Of a stretch of DNA of 64,000 nucleotides, positions 25,217-34,053 are shown piece by piece (the first letter of the stretch is position 1; each line of letters begins with the position of its first letter). The DNA lies in assembly GCF_000166275.1 (NCBI RefSeq), contig NZ_CM001023.1, positions 2,545,001-2,609,000 of the forward strand, given 5' to 3'. The notes under the pieces were generated by a model. That model ran no database searches. It saw only the letters and a list, made by a program, of their open reading frames with translations, and was not told the origin of the DNA. The stretch comes from Algoriphagus machipongonensis. GTDB taxonomy: Bacteria > Bacteroidota > Bacteroidia > Cytophagales > Cyclobacteriaceae. The position numbers and the translations under genes are program-made.

Positions 25217-27841
25217 ATGAAAAGTAAACAACCTTTTCCTCCAAAGTTCTTTCTCAGTTTTTTCCGCTGGTTCTGTCATCCCAGGATGCTGGACTATATA
25301 GAAGGCGACCTCTTTGAGGTTTATGAGAGAAACCTAGAAACGCTTGGAAAGCGGAAAGCGGACTGGCGTTTTATCAAAGATGTGCTTTTGCTATTTCGCC
25401 CAGGAATCATCCGCCCCAGAAAACCTTATCAAAACTTAACCCCTTATGGCATGTATAAAAGTTATTTTAAAATCGGCTGGAGAACGCTCCTTAGAAATAA
25501 GGAATACACGCTCATCAATATTTCTGGATTAGCACTTAGTATTACCTGTTGTATTTTGATTTTTGTGCTGGTAAAGCATCATTCAGGTTTTGATGATTTC
25601 CATCAGGACCAAGATAGAATCTACCGGATTGTCACTGAGCAACATCGAGAGTCGGTATCTTTCACCAACAGCGTTCCTTCGCCTTTGGGGATGGTTTTAA
25701 GAGAAAATCATACCTACACCGAGAAAGTTGCTCGCATGTTTCAGGAATCTGATGCTGTAATATCTTTTGAGAGAAATGGTGAAAAACAGCTGGTCAAGGA
25801 ACCTAATGGTTTTGCATTTACCGAGCCTGAGTTTTTTGATATTTTCAATTTCCCTCTATTAAAAGGCAATATGAAAACTGCCTTGGCAGAACCTAACAAA
25901 GCCATAATTACCGAAAGGTTGGCCAAGAAATATTTTGGTGATCAGAATCCCATCGGAGAGGTAATTACTTACAATAGCTTTTTACCCTTTACTATTACAG
26001 GTGTTTTGGAGGATTTGCCTCCCAATACTGATATCAGTGCTGAGATTTTTGTCTCCTATAGCAGTATGAAAGATTTTAACCCCTGGTTGGCAAGTGATGA
26101 AGCTTGGGGAGGGATCACAGGTGGTATGTATTGCTTTACAAAGCTCCTCCCAAATGTTAGCCCTGAAGAAGTGGAGCAGGCTTTAGCCCCTTATGTGAAG
26201 CTGCACAGACCTGAAAGTAAAAATGTCCATCATTACAAACTACAGGCCCTTTCTGATGTTCATTTTGATGGTAGATATGGGGGAGCTATGGAGAAATCTG
26301 ATATCGGGATTCTTATCGCTATCGGTATCTTTTTATTGCTTACTGCCTGTGTGAATTTTGTCAATCTGGCAACCGCTCAGGCTCTGAAAAGATCCAAGGA
26401 AGTGGGAGTGAGGAAGGTTCTTGGGAGCTTTAGGAGTCAATTGTTTTGGCAGTTTATTTTCGAAACTGCTATTATCGCCACGGTCAGTATTTTGATCGCT
26501 TTGGTAGCTGCATTGGCACTGGTACCTTATGTCAATGACTTCTTTAGTACCCAGATTCCTGTCAATTTCTTCTCAGATGGCACTTTAGTGTTGTTTATTT
26601 TAGGTTTGAACATCCTTATCACTCTATTGGCAGGATGCTATCCGGCACTGATTCTGACAGGCTTCAAACCAGTAGCTGCCCTCAAAGGAAAACTTTCTAT
26701 GCAACAGTTAGGTGGTTTTAATACCCGCCGTTCGCTGATCGTCATGCAGTTTGCCATTTCTCAGGTATTGATTATTGGAGTGATTGTGGTTATGAATCAA
26801 ATGCGTTTTGCCAAACAGGCAGACCTTGGGTTTGACAAGGAATCTATCGTAATGATCAATACAGGTAGTGACTCTTTAATAGCTAAGCAAACATTGAAAA
26901 GCGAGTTGCTTCGCTTACCGGGTATCGAAAAAGTGTCCCTTTGCTTTCAGCCTCCTGCTTCAAGTAGCTCCTGGAATAATTCTATCCGATTTGGCTCGGA
27001 TACAGAAGAGGTGAATTTTCCCACTAATATGAAACTGGCAGATGCAGATTATATCTCTACGTTTGATCTTGAGTTGCTTGCAGGAAGAGATTTGATTCCT
27101 TCAGATACGGTAAGGGAGATGGTTGTCAATGAAGCAATGCTTCAAAGACTAGGGATCACTTCACCTGAAGATGCTTTAGGGGAAATGATCTATGCCAATG
27201 GGGGAAATATGGTAGGCCCAATTGTCGGTGTGGTCCGAAATTTTCACGATAGATCCATGCACGCGGGAATTTCTCCTGCACTGATCACCACGGCTGGTAA
27301 TATGTATTCCAATTTTGCAATCAAGTTAAATGGAGCTTCTGTCAAATCTACCTTGGAGGAAATAGAAGAAATATGGAAAGCTCAAAATCCTGACAAAATG
27401 TTTGAGTATTCCTTTGTAGATGAGAGTATTGCACAGTTTTATGAGTCTGAAGAAACCCTACTGAAAGGGGTTCAATTCTTTTCCTTTATTGCCATTTTCA
27501 TTGGATGTTTGGGACTGTATGGTTTGATCTCATTTATGATTTCCCAGAAGACCAAAGAAGTTGGAATTCGCAAGGTAATGGGAGGGGGAGTTACCCATAT
27601 CATTTGGCTCTTCGGTCAGGAATTTGTGCGCTTGATTATGATTGCATTTTTGATCGCCGCACCGATTGGTTGGTGGTTTATGAACCAATGGCTTCAGGAT
27701 TTTGAGTTTAAGATCAGTTTGGATGTATGGACATTTGCCTTGGCAATAGGTAGTTCCATTATTATAGCTGCCTTGACCGTGGGTTATCAAGTCCTAAAAG
27801 TGGCATATTTGAATCCAGTGATCAGTTTGAAAACCGAATAA
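25217..27841 (+). CDS. FtsX/MacB-type permease with N-terminal permease prefix domain
   Basis: An 874-residue membrane protein. The first 75 residues (PPKFFLSFFRWFCHPRMLDY, EGDLFEVYERNLE) match the permease prefix domain that accompanies PadR-linked MacB permeases. Then come a transmembrane helix near 100-122, a periplasmic domain, an FtsX block (about 365-495, KEVGVRKVLGSFRSQLF), a second helix and periplasmic domain, and a C-terminal FtsX block (KEVGIRKVMGGGVTHIIWLF). ATG 25217 lies just after the PadR stop; a GTG at 25205 overlapping PadR is the alternative. No ATPase gene is adjacent. It is probably regulated by the coupled PadR and may serve in export or resistance. Confidence 0.87.
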   Translation: MKSKQPFPPKFFLSFFRWFCHPRMLDYIEGDLFEVYERNLETLGKRKADWRFIKDVLLLFRPGIIRPRKPYQNLTPYGMYKSYFKIGWRTLLRNKEYTLINISGLALSITCCILIFVLVKHHSGFDDFHQDQDRIYRIVTEQHRESVSFTNSVPSPLGMVLRENHTYTEKVARMFQESDAVISFERNGEKQLVKEPNGFAFTEPEFFDIFNFPLLKGNMKTALAEPNKAIITERLAKKYFGDQNPIGEVITYNSFLPFTITGVLEDLPPNTDISAEIFVSYSSMKDFNPWLASDEAWGGITGGMYCFTKLLPNVSPEEVEQALAPYVKLHRPESKNVHHYKLQALSDVHFDGRYGGAMEKSDIGILIAIGIFLLLTACVNFVNLATAQALKRSKEVGVRKVLGSFRSQLFWQFIFETAIIATVSILIALVAALALVPYVNDFFSTQIPVNFFSDGTLVLFILGLNILITLLAGCYPALILTGFKPVAALKGKLSMQQLGGFNTRRSLIVMQFAISQVLIIGVIVVMNQMRFAKQADLGFDKESIVMINTGSDSLIAKQTLKSELLRLPGIEKVSLCFQPPASSSSWNNSIRFGSDTEEVNFPTNMKLADADYISTFDLELLAGRDLIPSDTVREMVVNEAMLQRLGITSPEDALGEMIYANGGNMVGPIVGVVRNFHDRSMHAGISPALITTAGNMYSNFAIKLNGASVKSTLEEIEEIWKAQNPDKMFEYSFVDESIAQFYESEETLLKGVQFFSFIAIFIGCLGLYGLISFMISQKTKEVGIRKVMGGGVTHIIWLFGQEFVRLIMIAFLIAAPIGWWFMNQWLQDFEFKISLDVWTFALAIGSSIIIAALTVGYQVLKVAYLNPVISLKTE

Positions 27842-27895
27842 GGAATAATTATAATGCCATTTTCAAAAAGCAGTTAGCAATGTTAATTTGTTTTG

Positions 27896-27926
27896 GGGCG
27901 AATAATTATTCGCCCTTATTTTTTTT
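27896..27926 (+). terminator. intrinsic terminator of padR-permease operon
   Basis: A perfect palindrome, GGGCGAATAATTATTCGCCC, is followed within 4 bases by eight T. It lies 55 bp after the permease stop. Confidence 0.85.
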
Positions 27927-27960
27927 AATGTAGGACTCGTTCTTTTCTTAAATTTTGCCT

Positions 27961-28843
27961 CAGTTAATGTCTATAATCTTCGCCGCCTTTAGTATCCATA
28001 ATTTTAGCTCCATTTGTATCAATAATCTTCTCCGCCGTTCCTGTTTTCACGAATGGCTTAACCTGGGTTGTTTAAATGGTTCTTAAACAACTTGCTTTCC
28101 AATCCTCGGCAATACTTTCGCATTTAAATAGGCGATTCTGGGCCGAGGAAAATGGTGTTTCTCACTTTATTTACCTAGGGTTTCGTCGTGCCTCCTCACC
28201 CTAGGCTAAAGAAATGGTCGCCCCTTCAGGGCTTGATTCTATTTTAAGGAGTGTTTGCTGTCGTTCATGTCAATAATCTTCGCCGCCATTCGTGTCTTCA
28301 CGAATGGCTTAACATGGGTTATTTAAACGGTTCCTAAACAACTTGCTTTCCAATCCTCGGCAATACTTTCACATTTCAATAGACGATTCTGGGCCGAGGA
28401 AAATGGTATTCCTCATTTTTTACCAAGGGTTTCGTCGTGCCTCCTCACCCTAGGCTAAAGAAATTGTCGCCCTTCAGGGCTTGATTCTATTTTAAGGAGT
28501 GTTTGCAGCCGTTCAATTCAATAATCTTCTACGCCCTTCGTGTCTTCACGAATGGCTAAACATGGGTTATTTAAATGGTTCTTAAACAACTGGCTTTCCA
28601 ATCCTCGGCAATACATTTCACATTTCAAGAGATGATTCTGGGCCGAGGAAAAGGGTGTGCCTCATTTTTTACCTAGGGTTTCGTCGTTCCTCCTTACCCT
28701 AGGCTAAAGAAATTGTCGCCCCTTCAGGGCTTGATTCTATTTTAAGGAGTGTTTGCTGCCGTTCAATTCAATAATCTTCGCCGTCGTTCCTGTCTTCACG
28801 AATGGCTTAACATGGGTTATTTAAACGGTTCCTAAACAACTTA
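27961..28843. repeat. tandem array of about 250-bp units, each with three hairpins
   Basis: The string CAATAATCTTC recurs at 28020, 28271, 28519 and 28769, giving spacings of 251, 248 and 250 bases. A degenerate partial copy starts near 27971 and the last copy stops near 28843. Each full unit contains CCTCGGC...GCCGAGG (28104-28148 in the first), CCTAGGG...CCCTAGG (28174-28205) and GCCCCTTCAGGGC (28220-28232). No open frame is conserved between units. The array fills the gap between the permease and monooxygenase genes. It looks like a noncoding Bacteroidota palindromic repeat; function is unknown. Confidence 0.85.
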
Positions 28844-29025
28844 CATTCTATTGGAACAATTATCTAATTCCTCATAAGAAATACCTAAGAATTAAAACCG
28901 AATGGATGCTTTGAACCCGTGGCCCACCAAGATCTTCATATCAGAGAATGAAAATTAATTCTTCTAATACCCAAACTTTTTTCCCCTTTACCAATGTTCT
29001 TCATTCAAATTTTAGCCAAAAAAAG

Positions 29026-30060
29026 ATGGAATTAGGAATCAGTACTTTTGCCGAACTAACCCCAGATCCTAAGACTGGAGAGAAACTTTCACCTGCTCAG
29101 CGCATGAAAAACCTGATGGAGGAAATCCAACTCTCTGATCAAGTAGGTTTGGATGTATATGCGATTGGAGAACACCATAGGCCAGATTTTGTGGTTTCTT
29201 CACCTGCCACAGTTTTAGCAGCCGCAGCTGTAATTACCAAAAATATCAAACTTTCATCAGCAGTTACAGTTTTGGGTTCCGAAGACCCTGTTCGCGTTTT
29301 CCAGCAGTTTGCCCATGTGGATTTGTTGTCAGAAGGACGTGCAGAGATTATGGCAGGAAGAGGATCATTTATAGAATCTTTTCCGCTTTTCGGTCAGGAC
29401 CTGAATGATTACGATGCAATTTTCGCTGAAAAACTTGATTTACTTTTACAATTAAACAAATCTGAGCAGATTTCTTGGAGAGGAAAATTTCGTCCTGCAA
29501 TCCCCAATAGAGGGGTATACCCTAGGCCTTTCCAAGAGGAGATTCCTATTTGGTTGGCAGTGGGAGGAACGCCACAATCTGTCGTGAGAGCTGCTGAAAA
29601 AGGTTTGCCTCTAGCTTTGGCTATTATAGGAGGAAGCCCAGATCGATTTACCTATTTCACGGATTTATATAAACAGACTTGGACAAAGGCTGGGAGAAAA
29701 CCTGAGGATATACAGATTGCCGTGCACTCTCATGGATTTATTGGTGAAGACTCCGAACAGGCAGCGGAAGATTTTTATGGTCCATACTCTTATGTGATGA
29801 CCCAATTGGGAAAAGAGAGGGGATGGCCACCTATGAACAGAGGTCAATTTGATGCCATGCGTTCTCAAGAAGGGTCTCTAGTTTTGGGAGATCCCCAAGA
29901 AGTGATCGATAAGATATTGATGCAACAGGAAATGATGGGCTTGACACGCTACTTACTTCACTTAAGTGTTGGCACTATGCCGCATGATAAATTGATGAAA
30001 GCTATAGAATTGTATGGAAATATAGTGGCGCCGGCAGTTAGGAAAGCCCTTAGCAAATAA
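29026..30060 (+). CDS. luciferase-like (LLM class) flavin-dependent oxidoreductase
   Basis: A 344-residue FMN/F420-type monooxygenase fold. The open frame reaches back to ATG 28948, but family members begin at the first beta strand, here MELGISTFAEL, so 29026 is preferred. Family features include VGLDVYAIGEHHRPDFVVSS, ASPATVLAAAAVITKNIKLS-like strand order (strand 2-3), VRVFQQFAHVDLLSEGRAEI, MAGRGSFIESFPLFG and PIWLAVGGTPQSVVRAAEKG. Such enzymes oxidise small organic substrates with reduced flavin; the substrate is not predictable. It starts about 180 bp after the repeat array and appears monocistronic. Confidence 0.88.
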   Translation: MELGISTFAELTPDPKTGEKLSPAQRMKNLMEEIQLSDQVGLDVYAIGEHHRPDFVVSSPATVLAAAAVITKNIKLSSAVTVLGSEDPVRVFQQFAHVDLLSEGRAEIMAGRGSFIESFPLFGQDLNDYDAIFAEKLDLLLQLNKSEQISWRGKFRPAIPNRGVYPRPFQEEIPIWLAVGGTPQSVVRAAEKGLPLALAIIGGSPDRFTYFTDLYKQTWTKAGRKPEDIQIAVHSHGFIGEDSEQAAEDFYGPYSYVMTQLGKERGWPPMNRGQFDAMRSQEGSLVLGDPQEVIDKILMQQEMMGLTRYLLHLSVGTMPHDKLMKAIELYGNIVAPAVRKALSK

Positions 30061-30267
30061 GGAATTTTCTTCCCGAATAGGGTAATCTTTTTTATAAATA
30101 AACGATTCAATGATCTTTTAATGTATTAACTGTCAGTTTTTTACATTGGTATTTGTTTTGGGGCTTTATGTAGAGGCATAATTATGTCCCATTTGTTTGG
30201 ATGGAATTTATTACGGTTTTCCTAGCTGTCGAAGATTCAAACAAAGTCAAGGTGAAGAATTAAATAA

Positions 30268-30519
30268 ATGATGATGAACAAGTTCCTTAGAGTAAACAAA
30301 AAGATTAGCGCTTTCTTATTATCAATGATATTCTTGATTCCGGGGATTTCTTTTGCTCAATATCAAGAGGGAATTCCTAAACCAAGTGGCCCCATTGACT
30401 TCTCTGAAACCAGTAATCAGATCATTTTTATTGCCATCCCCTTGGTAATTCTGATCCTATATTTGATTTTTAGACGTAGAATCAAAAAGATCAGAGAAGA
30501 GAGAAGAAAGAATAAGTAA
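30268..30519 (+). CDS. small membrane protein
   Basis: An 83-residue protein with a signal-like hydrophobic N-terminus (about 14-30, ending ISFAQ), a short extracytoplasmic segment, one transmembrane helix (about 50-67) and a strongly basic tail (RRRIKKIREERRKNK). It resembles small Bacteroidota proteins of unknown function that resist naming. The stop lies 8 bp before the epimerase gene, so both are probably co-transcribed. Confidence 0.6.
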   Translation: MMMNKFLRVNKKISAFLLSMIFLIPGISFAQYQEGIPKPSGPIDFSETSNQIIFIAIPLVILILYLIFRRRIKKIREERRKNK

Positions 30520-30527
30520 ATTCAACT

Positions 30528-31430
30528 ATGGATAAGCAAAGAGTATTTTTTACTGGAGGTTCAGGAAAAGCAGGAAAGCATGTTATTCCTTACCTATTGG
30601 ATCAGGGACATCAAGTGATGAATGTGGATTTAAAGCCCTTAAATTACCCAGGAGTGGATAATCTAATCGCAGATATTACAGATTCAGGACAGATGTTTAA
30701 TGCCATGAGCTCTTATGCAAACCTAGGTGAATTGGAGCCAGGAAATGGCGTGCCCAAGTTTGATGCGGTGGTGCATTTTGCTGCAGTCCCCAGAATCCTG
30801 ATCAATCCTGACAATGAAACTTTCCGGGTCAATACGATTGGAACCTATAATGTGATTGAGGCGGCTGTGAAACTGGGAATTAAAAAGGTGATTGTTGCCT
30901 CCTCGGAAACTACCTACGGATTCTGCTTTTCTGATGGTAAAACCGATCCTGATTTTCTTCCCCTGGAAGAGGATTATGACGTAAATCCAATGGATAGCTA
31001 TGGAATGTCTAAAGTTGTCAATGAGCAGACTGCACGCAGCTTTCAGAGAAGATCTGGTATTGATATTTATGCGCTTCGAATTGGCAATGTGATTGAACCA
31101 CATGAATATTCTGAATTATTTCCTCACTATTTTAAAAACCCTGAAGTTCGTAGAAGGAATGCCTTCAACTATATTGATGCAAGGGATTTGGGGCAAATTG
31201 TGGATTTATGTTTGAAAAAAGAAGGGTTGGGTTATCAAGTATTTAATGCGGCCAACGATCAAAATGGTGCTGTAATTCCCAGCAAGGAGTTGGCAAAGAG
31301 ATTCTTTCCAGGTGTTCCGATTACTCGTGAACTTGGAGAACATGAAGCTCTATATTCCAACCGTAAAATCCGCGAAGTCCTAGGGTTCAAAGAGCAGCAT
31401 CCGTGGCAAAAGTACTTGGATTGGGAGTAG
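30528..31430 (+). CDS. NAD-dependent epimerase/dehydratase (extended SDR)
   Basis: A 300-residue Rossmann enzyme. The dinucleotide motif is TGGSGKAGKHV (residues about 9-19), the acidic end of strand two is VDLK, and the active site has SSETTYGF with the YGMSK motif (about 162-166, Tyr and Lys). It probably acts on a nucleotide-sugar or similar polyol. The substrate-binding C-terminus (FNYIDARDLGQIVDLCLKK, VFNAAND) is typical of the family. It follows a small membrane protein in one transcript and is followed by the palindromic module block without an obvious separate terminator. Confidence 0.87.
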   Translation: MDKQRVFFTGGSGKAGKHVIPYLLDQGHQVMNVDLKPLNYPGVDNLIADITDSGQMFNAMSSYANLGELEPGNGVPKFDAVVHFAAVPRILINPDNETFRVNTIGTYNVIEAAVKLGIKKVIVASSETTYGFCFSDGKTDPDFLPLEEDYDVNPMDSYGMSKVVNEQTARSFQRRSGIDIYALRIGNVIEPHEYSELFPHYFKNPEVRRRNAFNYIDARDLGQIVDLCLKKEGLGYQVFNAANDQNGAVIPSKELAKRFFPGVPITRELGEHEALYSNRKIREVLGFKEQHPWQKYLDWE

Positions 31431-31447
31431 AGAAAGAAGTAAGTTGT

Positions 31448-32087
31448 TTCGGCTAAAGCCGGACAATAATTCCCGATTGTTTTTTTATAACACCATCTAA
31501 AGCTGGTGTTAATTAATAGGTTCCGATTTTCATAATGTAGGATCCTTGGCTTGTGATTCTCAATGGTTTGTGAATCCAATTTTCCGATTGCCTTGACAGT
31601 AGAAAAATCACTATTAATTGATCTATTTATTTGGTTTTAATCGAGTAGAGTGTGGCTTTTGATCATTCGTTTTTTAATCAATAGGAATGTGGCTTTAGCT
31701 TATTCCAGTAAGAGTTTCATGACCTTTTTACCAAAAGAAAAATTCGGCTAAAGCCGGATAAGATTCCTGTTTATAGTTAATAACACCATCTAAAGCTGGT
31801 GTTAATTGAAAGTTTCCAATCCCATTAAAGCATCTGAAGATGGTGTTAATTAAGTTTTTCAGATCCCCATAGATCACCATCTGTTGCTGGTGTAGCTCAA
31901 TAGTTTTCGATTGCAATTTTTGGCTTGCTTTGACAGTAAAAAATTACAAATAATTGATCTATTTGTCTGGCTTTAATTGATTGGAGCTTGGCGCCTTTTG
32001 ATCATTCGTTTTTTAATCAATAGGAATGTGGCTTTAGCCCATTCCACTAGTAAATTTTCATCAAAACCGGCTTCAGCCAAAAAATTC
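31448..32087. repeat. palindromic repeat modules, left of the IS200-like transposase
   Basis: Two modules of roughly 270-340 bp. Each starts with TTCGGCTAAAGCCGG (31448 and 31743), continues with AACACCA...TGGTGTT hairpins (31489-31510 and 31782-31803), shares the spacer string TGATCTATTT, and closes with a GGAATG...TATTCC or CATTCC palindrome around GGCTTTAGC (31684-31706 and 32023-32045). The block ends with CCGGCTTCAGCC (32067-32079), the inverted counterpart of the opening motif. So the block has inverted ends. The hairpins resemble REP/BIME elements associated with RAYT transposases. Confidence 0.85.
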
Positions 32088-32148
32088 AGTTGTGAAAGAA
32101 TTTTAATTCATTAAATTTAATGTAGTTATTTTATTAATTTTTTAAAAG

Positions 32149-32589
32149 ATGCCTTTCGTCAAAGTTTATATCCATTTTGTATGGACTACAAAAAATCGAT
32201 ATCCTTATTTTAATAGCAAAGAATTGCGATTAAAAGTATGGGAACATATTCGAGAAAACTCAAAATCTAAAGGAATTTTCGTAGACTTTGTGAGTGGACA
32301 CGATGATCACTGTCATTGCCTAGTTTCTTTGGGAATAAATCAAACCATCCAAAAAATTATGCAACTCATCAAAGGTGAGTCTTCCTATTGGATTAATAAA
32401 AGTCAATTGACAGCAGAGAAATTTGAATGGCAAGATGAATATTACGCAGTTTCAGTTTCTGAGTCGGTGCTAGATCGGGTTAGGAAATATATCAAGAATC
32501 AAGAGGATCATCATAGGAAAAAGTCTTTTCAAGAAGAATATGAGGAATTCATTGAAAAATTTGGATTCCAAAAATTTCAAGATTTATGA
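32149..32589 (+). CDS. IS200-like Y1 (HUH) transposase, REP-associated (RAYT type)
   Basis: A 146-residue single-strand DNA transposase of the IS200/IS605 Y1 family. The HUH metal motif is HCH at residues 54-56 in DDHCHCLVSLG, the conserved helix follows (QTIQKIMQLIKGESSYWINK), and the nucleophilic tyrosine is Tyr114 in KYIKNQEDHH. The length is normal and the frame is intact, so it could be active. It is embedded between blocks of palindromic modules; the module palindrome begins 1 bp after its stop codon. No tnpB is present. RAYT proteins nick and rejoin REP hairpins, so the flanking modules are its likely substrate. This is inference from arrangement. Confidence 0.85.
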   Translation: MPFVKVYIHFVWTTKNRYPYFNSKELRLKVWEHIRENSKSKGIFVDFVSGHDDHCHCLVSLGINQTIQKIMQLIKGESSYWINKSQLTAEKFEWQDEYYAVSVSESVLDRVRKYIKNQEDHHRKKSFQEEYEEFIEKFGFQKFQDL

Positions 32590-32590
32590 A

Positions 32591-33224
32591 TTCGGCTAAA
32601 GCCGGCAACAATTGCTTATTGTTGTTAATAACACCACCTAAAGCTGGTGTTAATTTATAGGTTCCGATTCCCAAAACACAATCTAAAGCTGGTGTTAATC
32701 GATTGATAGTTTCCTATTCCCATAACACAATATGAAGCTGGTGTTAATCAATAGTTTTCGATTGCAGTTTTTGGCTTGCCTTGACAGTAAAAAAATTACA
32801 AATAATTGATCTATTTGTCTGGCTTTAATTTATTGGAGCTAGGTGGCTTTAGGTCATTCGCTATTTAATCAATAGGTATGTGGCTTTAGCCCATTCCAAT
32901 GAGAGTATGAAGACCTTTTTACCAACAGAAAAATTCGGCTAAAGCCGGATAAGATTCCTGTTTATAGTTAATAACATCATCTAAAGCTGGTGTTAATTAA
33001 TAGTTTCAGATTGCTATAAATCGCCATCTGTTGCTGGTTTAGCTAAATAGTTTTCGATTGCAATTTTTGGCTTGCTTTGACAGTAAAAAAATCACAAATA
33101 ATTGATCTATTTGTCTGGCTATAATTGATTGGAACGTGGCTTTAGGTCATTCGCTATTTAATCAATAGGAATGTGGCTTTAGCCCTTTCCGCTCGTTATT
33201 TGTTCATTAAAATCGGCTTCAGCC
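32591..33224. repeat. palindromic repeat modules, right of the IS200-like transposase
   Basis: Two more modules: TTCGGCTAAAGCCGG at 32591 and 32934, several AACACCA/AACACAA...TGGTGTT hairpins (near 32629, 32675 and 32724), and closing GGCTTTAGC palindromes near 32875-32897 and 33168-33190. The block ends with TCGGCTTCAGCC (33212-33224), again inverted relative to its opening. The spacer after the opening motif in 32934 (AAGATTCCTGTTTATAG) matches the module at 31743, so modules are exchanged or duplicated across the transposase. Confidence 0.85.
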
Positions 33225-33240
33225 AAAATTTTTCCAAAAA

Positions 33241-33516
33241 CTACTTCAAGTGTTTCGGAACTTCCCCATCCAGTTTTTTCCACTTTTTGGTAAAAAATTT
33301 CCTCACTAATAACTTTACAGTCATGCCAACAGCAGCAGTAATAGCAGTATATAGAATTACATCCCCAAGGGATGCATCATCTGTTTCTGGGTTTTTTGGA
33401 GCCGATTTTCCGGTAATTTTCTCATAACGGTTGTCTACAGCCGTTTTTGCAAGTGCTGCTACTCCTACAGTAAGCAGAGTAGATAGTAAAGTGAATTTGT
33501 TTTTAGAGAGGTTCAT
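33241..33516 (-). CDS. DUF4235-like small membrane protein
   Basis: A 91-residue protein with two hydrophobic segments (about 8-24 and 55-72) separated by a basic and proline-containing loop (YEKITGKSAPKNPETDD). The layout, the W-like aromatic and basic C-terminus, and the GVAALAKTAVDNRYEKITG segment match what I recall of DUF4235, small membrane proteins of unknown function. The gene ends close to the palindromic block boundary at 33224. Function is unknown. Confidence 0.6.
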   Translation of the reverse strand: MNLSKNKFTLLSTLLTVGVAALAKTAVDNRYEKITGKSAPKNPETDDASLGDVILYTAITAAVGMTVKLLVRKFFTKKWKKLDGEVPKHLK

Positions 33517-34053
33517 ATCATTTTTCCCAAAATAAATACAAACACTGTGCGCAAAGCCAGTTCTACAGCTAAAACCAAAAACTGATGAGACCCATAAAAA
33601 CCATTTTCAAAAATTTAGAAGAAATCATCTTGTGACTCCAAGGAAGTAATTTTATTAGAATCCAGCTTGGTTCAAAAGCTCCAAAAATAGCATGCTGTAA
33701 ACAATTACATTGGTTTTTCTTAAAACAGATCTATACAACAATCGGTACTTGATAGAAATAGCAATCTAGAACAAAATGTAGGTTGGGGAGGTACATTTGA
33801 CCCTGCCTTAGAGTAAACTATTTTAGTGGTAAATAATGAATGGAAAGGCTAATTGAATGTTCAATTAGCCTTTTTTTATGGATTTTGGGAAAATTATGAA
33901 GCCTTTTGACAGAGGCCTTTTAGCAATATAAAGGTTGGGTTATATGAAGTTTATGAGATTTTTAGTTGACTGGGAAGTTGCATTCTGTTTTAAACATTTT
34001 GAAAATCATCAGGTTATAAATCTGAAATTTTCAATAACCCAAATCAACAAGCT
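33517..34053. other. intergenic region with orphan terminator at 33844-33878
   Basis: About 540 bases without a called gene. A perfect hairpin AGGCTAATTGA / TCAATTAGCCT with a T tract lies at 33844-33878 on the plus strand. No plus-strand gene lies upstream within 1.2 kb, so the terminator may belong to a small RNA or to a decayed gene. Nothing else is recognised. Confidence 0.5.
33844..33878 (+). terminator. intrinsic terminator, no clear gene upstream
   Basis: The 11-bp stem AGGCTAATTGA / TCAATTAGCCT, a 4-base loop and seven following T form a strong terminator. The nearest upstream gene on this strand is the transposase at 32149-32589. Confidence 0.8.

Noticed and set aside
31448..33224. 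CRISPR array or tRNA-like structures in the palindromic modules
   Set aside because: Hairpins are REP-like with modules of about 300 bp; no cloverleaf or spacer pattern.
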